A DNA stretch of 20,486 nucleotides from Azolla pinnata (Eukaryota; Streptophyta; Polypodiopsida; Salviniales; Salviniaceae), in the NCBI GenBank assembly GCA_037176905.1, contig JBBBWG010031498.1, positions 22,876-43,361 on the forward strand, given 5' to 3'. Positions 18,187 to 20,486 of this stretch are shown here, in pieces. The notes beneath the pieces were generated by a model. That model saw only the letters and a list, made by a program, of their open reading frames with translations. It did not search any database and was not told where the DNA came from. Position 1 is the first letter of the stretch; every line of letters begins with the position of its first letter. The position numbers and the translations under genes were made by a program.

Positions 18187-19165
18187 GCAGCATCACCATG
18201 CATGCATGTGATGCATGTGCGCGCATGTGATGCATGCAATGCATGCATCTCTGTGCCTATGTAATGCATGCATGCAATGCATGCATCCCTGTGCCTATGT
18301 AATGCATGCATGCATGTATGTGTGCAATGCATGCATGCATGCGTGCGTGTGTTTTTAATGCATGTATGTTTTTTGTATGCATGTATGTGTGCATGCAATG
18401 TATGTATGCGTGTGTGCGTGTGTTTGTAATGTATGTATGTTTTTTGTATGTGTGTATGTGTGCATGCGTGTATGTGTGCATGTGTGTATGTGCGTATGCT
18501 TGTAAGCTATGCATTTTTTCGTATGTATGTATGTATGCATGCGTGTGTGTGCGCATTTGATGTATGCATGTGATGCATGCATGTGTGTAATGTATGCATG
18601 CGTGCATGTATGTATGTAATGCATGCCTGTGTGTAATGTATTCACGCATGTATGTATGCATGTAATGCATGCATGTGTGTGTATGCATGTATGTATGTCT
18701 GTGATCTATGCACGCATGCATGCAGGATTGTATGTATGTAATGCATGCATGATTGTATGTATGTATGTATGCATGCATGTATGTGTGTAATGCATGCATG
18801 CATGATTGTATGTATGTATGTATGTATGCATGCATGTGTGTGTGTGATGCATGCATGTATGTATGTGTGTGTGCATGCATGTTTGTATGTATGTAATGCA
18901 TGTATGTATGTGTGTGTGTGCATGCAATGCATGCATGCATGTGTGCGTATGTATGTGCGGGTCTGTGTGATGCATGTAAGGCATGTATGTGTGCTTGCGT
19001 TATGCATGTATGTATCTATGTATATATGCATGCATGCATGTCTGTATGTATGCAATGCATGTATGTGTGCGTGTGTGTGTGTGTTTGTAATGCATGTATG
19101 TACATATGCAATGTATGTATGTGTGTGTATGTACTGTACGTACGTACGTATGTATGTACTGTATG
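18163..19165. repeat. ~1 kb TGCATG/TGTATG simple-sequence array
   Basis: The array is built of TGCATG, TGTATG and TGTG units in shifting mixtures, with occasional spacers such as GTGATCTATGCACG. Higher-order copies are visible: a 38-base unit containing CTGTGCCTATGTAATGCATG at 18236 and 18274, and a ~72-base unit with AATGYATGTATGTTTTTTGT at about 18356 and 18428. Both strands are open in several frames (Met-His-Ala-Cys or Cys-Met-Tyr-Val text), which follows from the repeat and is not coding. It abuts the start of the PPR gene and contains dozens of CATGCA (RY) words. Confidence 0.95.
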
Positions 19166-20205
19166 TATTCATGGGATTTTCAATAAGCTATGAAACATCG
19201 AAATTTTTCGCTGCTTGCTCAGTGTCCTAAGAAATTCTCCAGATTTTGGAAATAAATTGTTCTCGAATACCTCGTGCAATCCAGAAATCATAGGCCGAAA
19301 TATCGGTTTTCTTTCTTTTCGACGATATGTGTCTGCCTAGTTACTATATTGTACACATATTTGAAAAAACAATTTCACTGCTCATTTCCTAGGAATCGCC
19401 CTCTTATCATTAGCTTAACCAATAAAAGCCTTGCTTTGATCTTGAGGATCGATGACACCTGATCCTTCCTTATGTTTCAGCATTGTGACTTACAAGTGCA
19501 GCATCATCACCAGACCATAAGAAGTTCCGAATTACTCTTTAAATCTGACACATGGCTGATTTGACAAAGATCGAAGACGAAGTGATATACCAAATTGAAA
19601 GATCATAGGACATGCATGGTTTACAACCGCTAGCTACTCTGTACCAGACTGAAGACAAGAGGACATGGTTCACTACCCCCCAATCATAATGAAAGTGGGT
19701 AGCAACAATGATCAAAGTGTTGATACGATTTCACGGTTTTGTGCACACAATTTAGTAGCACAATGATGCAGCGAATGACTCCGAAATACCATCGCAGTAG
19801 TTTTCCGCCGCATGCACTCGTTGACGATCAATATAATTTATTTTATTTTCCAAAACCAGATTCATCTTAACATTAAAGAAAGGACATAATTACCTCATGG
19901 TTTGGCAAAAGAGGCTAGACCAAACAAACAAACAGATGGGAAGTTGCAGGGAGCTACTACGACTGGTTGTCGCAGCGGACTTGCAACATCCTACGCTACA
20001 ACATCATATTAACTTGCAAAGGTTAAAAATCCGCTGTCCTTTTTTTTTTTCTTATACAAAGTTTAGGAAGATCAATATAACGATATTCGGTGCAGGTGGA
20101 ATATTCTTGTAGCGGTTTTTCTGGCACGTATTCATTAACATATGCTTGCCAATTTTTCACGGTACTGCCGAGTCAATGCTCTGGAGCTGGAAAGTCAAAT
20201 GCGAT
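19166..20205. other. Intergenic stretch, no gene seen
   Basis: Mixed sequence upstream of the PPR gene. No promoter could be placed with confidence. Open frames at 19274-19462 and 19897-20112 show no recognisable protein text. Confidence 0.5.
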
Positions 20206-20209
20206 CAAA

Positions 20210-20398
20210 GCTGCTGCTGCTGCTGCTGCTGTTGTTGTAGTTGTTATTGCTGCTGCTGCCGCTGTTGCTGTTGTTGCTGCTACTACTGATGTTGTTGTTG
20301 CTGTTGTTGCTGTTGCTGTTGCTGTTGTTGCTGCTACTACTGTTGTTGTTGTTGCTGTTGTTGCTGCTACTACTGTTGTTGTTGTTGTTTTTTTTTTT
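20210..20398. repeat. GCT/GTT trinucleotide tract with higher-order structure
   Basis: About 180 bases of GCT, GTT and occasional ACT triplets, ending in a T-run. A block GTTGTTGCTGCTACTACTG recurs three times. The plus strand can be read as Ala/Val-rich, and the minus strand as Gln or Ser/Asn-rich, but no flanking domain supports coding. A second piece resumes at 20465 and runs off the window end. Confidence 0.9.
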
Positions 20399-20464
20399 CC
20401 AAAATGAAGCTACTTTCCCATTAGTTAGGAAGGATTATTACATAGCGTCTACAAGGATTATTAC

Positions 20465-20486
20465 TGCTGCTGTTGCTGTTGTTGCT
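20465..20486. repeat. GCT/GTT tract resuming at the window edge
   Basis: The CTGCTGCTGTTGCTGTTGTTG pattern (broken here into triplets) starts again after 66 bases of unique sequence and is cut by the window end. It suggests a duplication of the larger tract. Confidence 0.75.

Noticed and set aside
16057..18230. Many open frames antisense to, or in other frames of, the PPR gene
   Set aside because: They are shadows of a GC-richer repeated coding sequence. Only the minus-strand 694-codon frame shows family motifs.
18257..19230. Long open frames on both strands (up to 227 codons) with Met-His-Ala-Cys-Thr text
   Set aside because: They are direct translations of the TGCATG/TGTATG array, present in several frames on both strands, with no domain or start context.
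19870..20040. Possible leader exon of the PPR gene on the minus strand (ATGAG/GTAATT at about 19893-19898)
   Set aside because: It is a single donor-like match with no phase-compatible acceptor before the PPR start and no transit-peptide text.
20090..20407. Ala/Val-rich open frame of 105 codons
   Set aside because: It comes from the GCT/GTT triplet tract. The non-repeat start has no recognisable protein features.

Overview
The window looks like nuclear DNA of a vascular plant. A seedless lineage, most likely a fern, is favoured because the PPR protein has the repetitive, near-identical PLS triplets typical of fern and lycophyte PPR families. That placement is inference. Other plant signs are CCCTAAA telomere-type motifs, an intact TATA box with a two-exon peptide-hormone gene, Ty1/copia relics, and large AT-rich stretches with no genes.

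Layout. Positions 1-5300 are repeat-rich and AT-rich. They hold a decayed copia gag fragment (minus strand), a duplicated ~0.7-0.85 kb unit carrying a tRNA gene in one copy and a tRNA relic in the other, and a decayed copia RT/RNase H fragment (plus strand). From 5300 to 7000 the DNA becomes richer in GC, with a TCTA microsatellite, a short telomere-type tract, a compact inverted repeat and probable promoter sequence. Positions 7043-9000 hold the most informative gene: a two-exon precursor of a ROOT MERISTEM GROWTH FACTOR (RGF/GLV/CLEL) peptide. Exon 1 encodes the signal peptide and exon 2 ends in the 13-residue hormone DYAGPNTHPPKNN. Its 1.4 kb intron carries local tandem repeats. Positions 9000-13000 are mostly non-coding and contain at least four diverged copies of a MITE-like element rich in ATCGATT. 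From 13000 to 16000 no gene can be identified, but a few exon-like segments occur on the minus strand. Positions 16102-18186 (minus) hold an intronless PLS-class PPR protein of E type, a probable organellar RNA-editing factor. Its start lies against a ~1 kb TGCATG/TGTATG simple-sequence array (18163-19165). The right end carries a long GCT/GTT trinucleotide tract.

The two well-supported protein genes have unrelated roles: one is a secreted peptide for meristem signalling, the other an organelle RNA-binding protein. They do not form a system. The observations most worth following are the RGF gene with its splice structure and upstream ORFs, the tRNA-headed duplicated unit, the MITE family, and the PPR protein's truncated C-terminus and readable target code.
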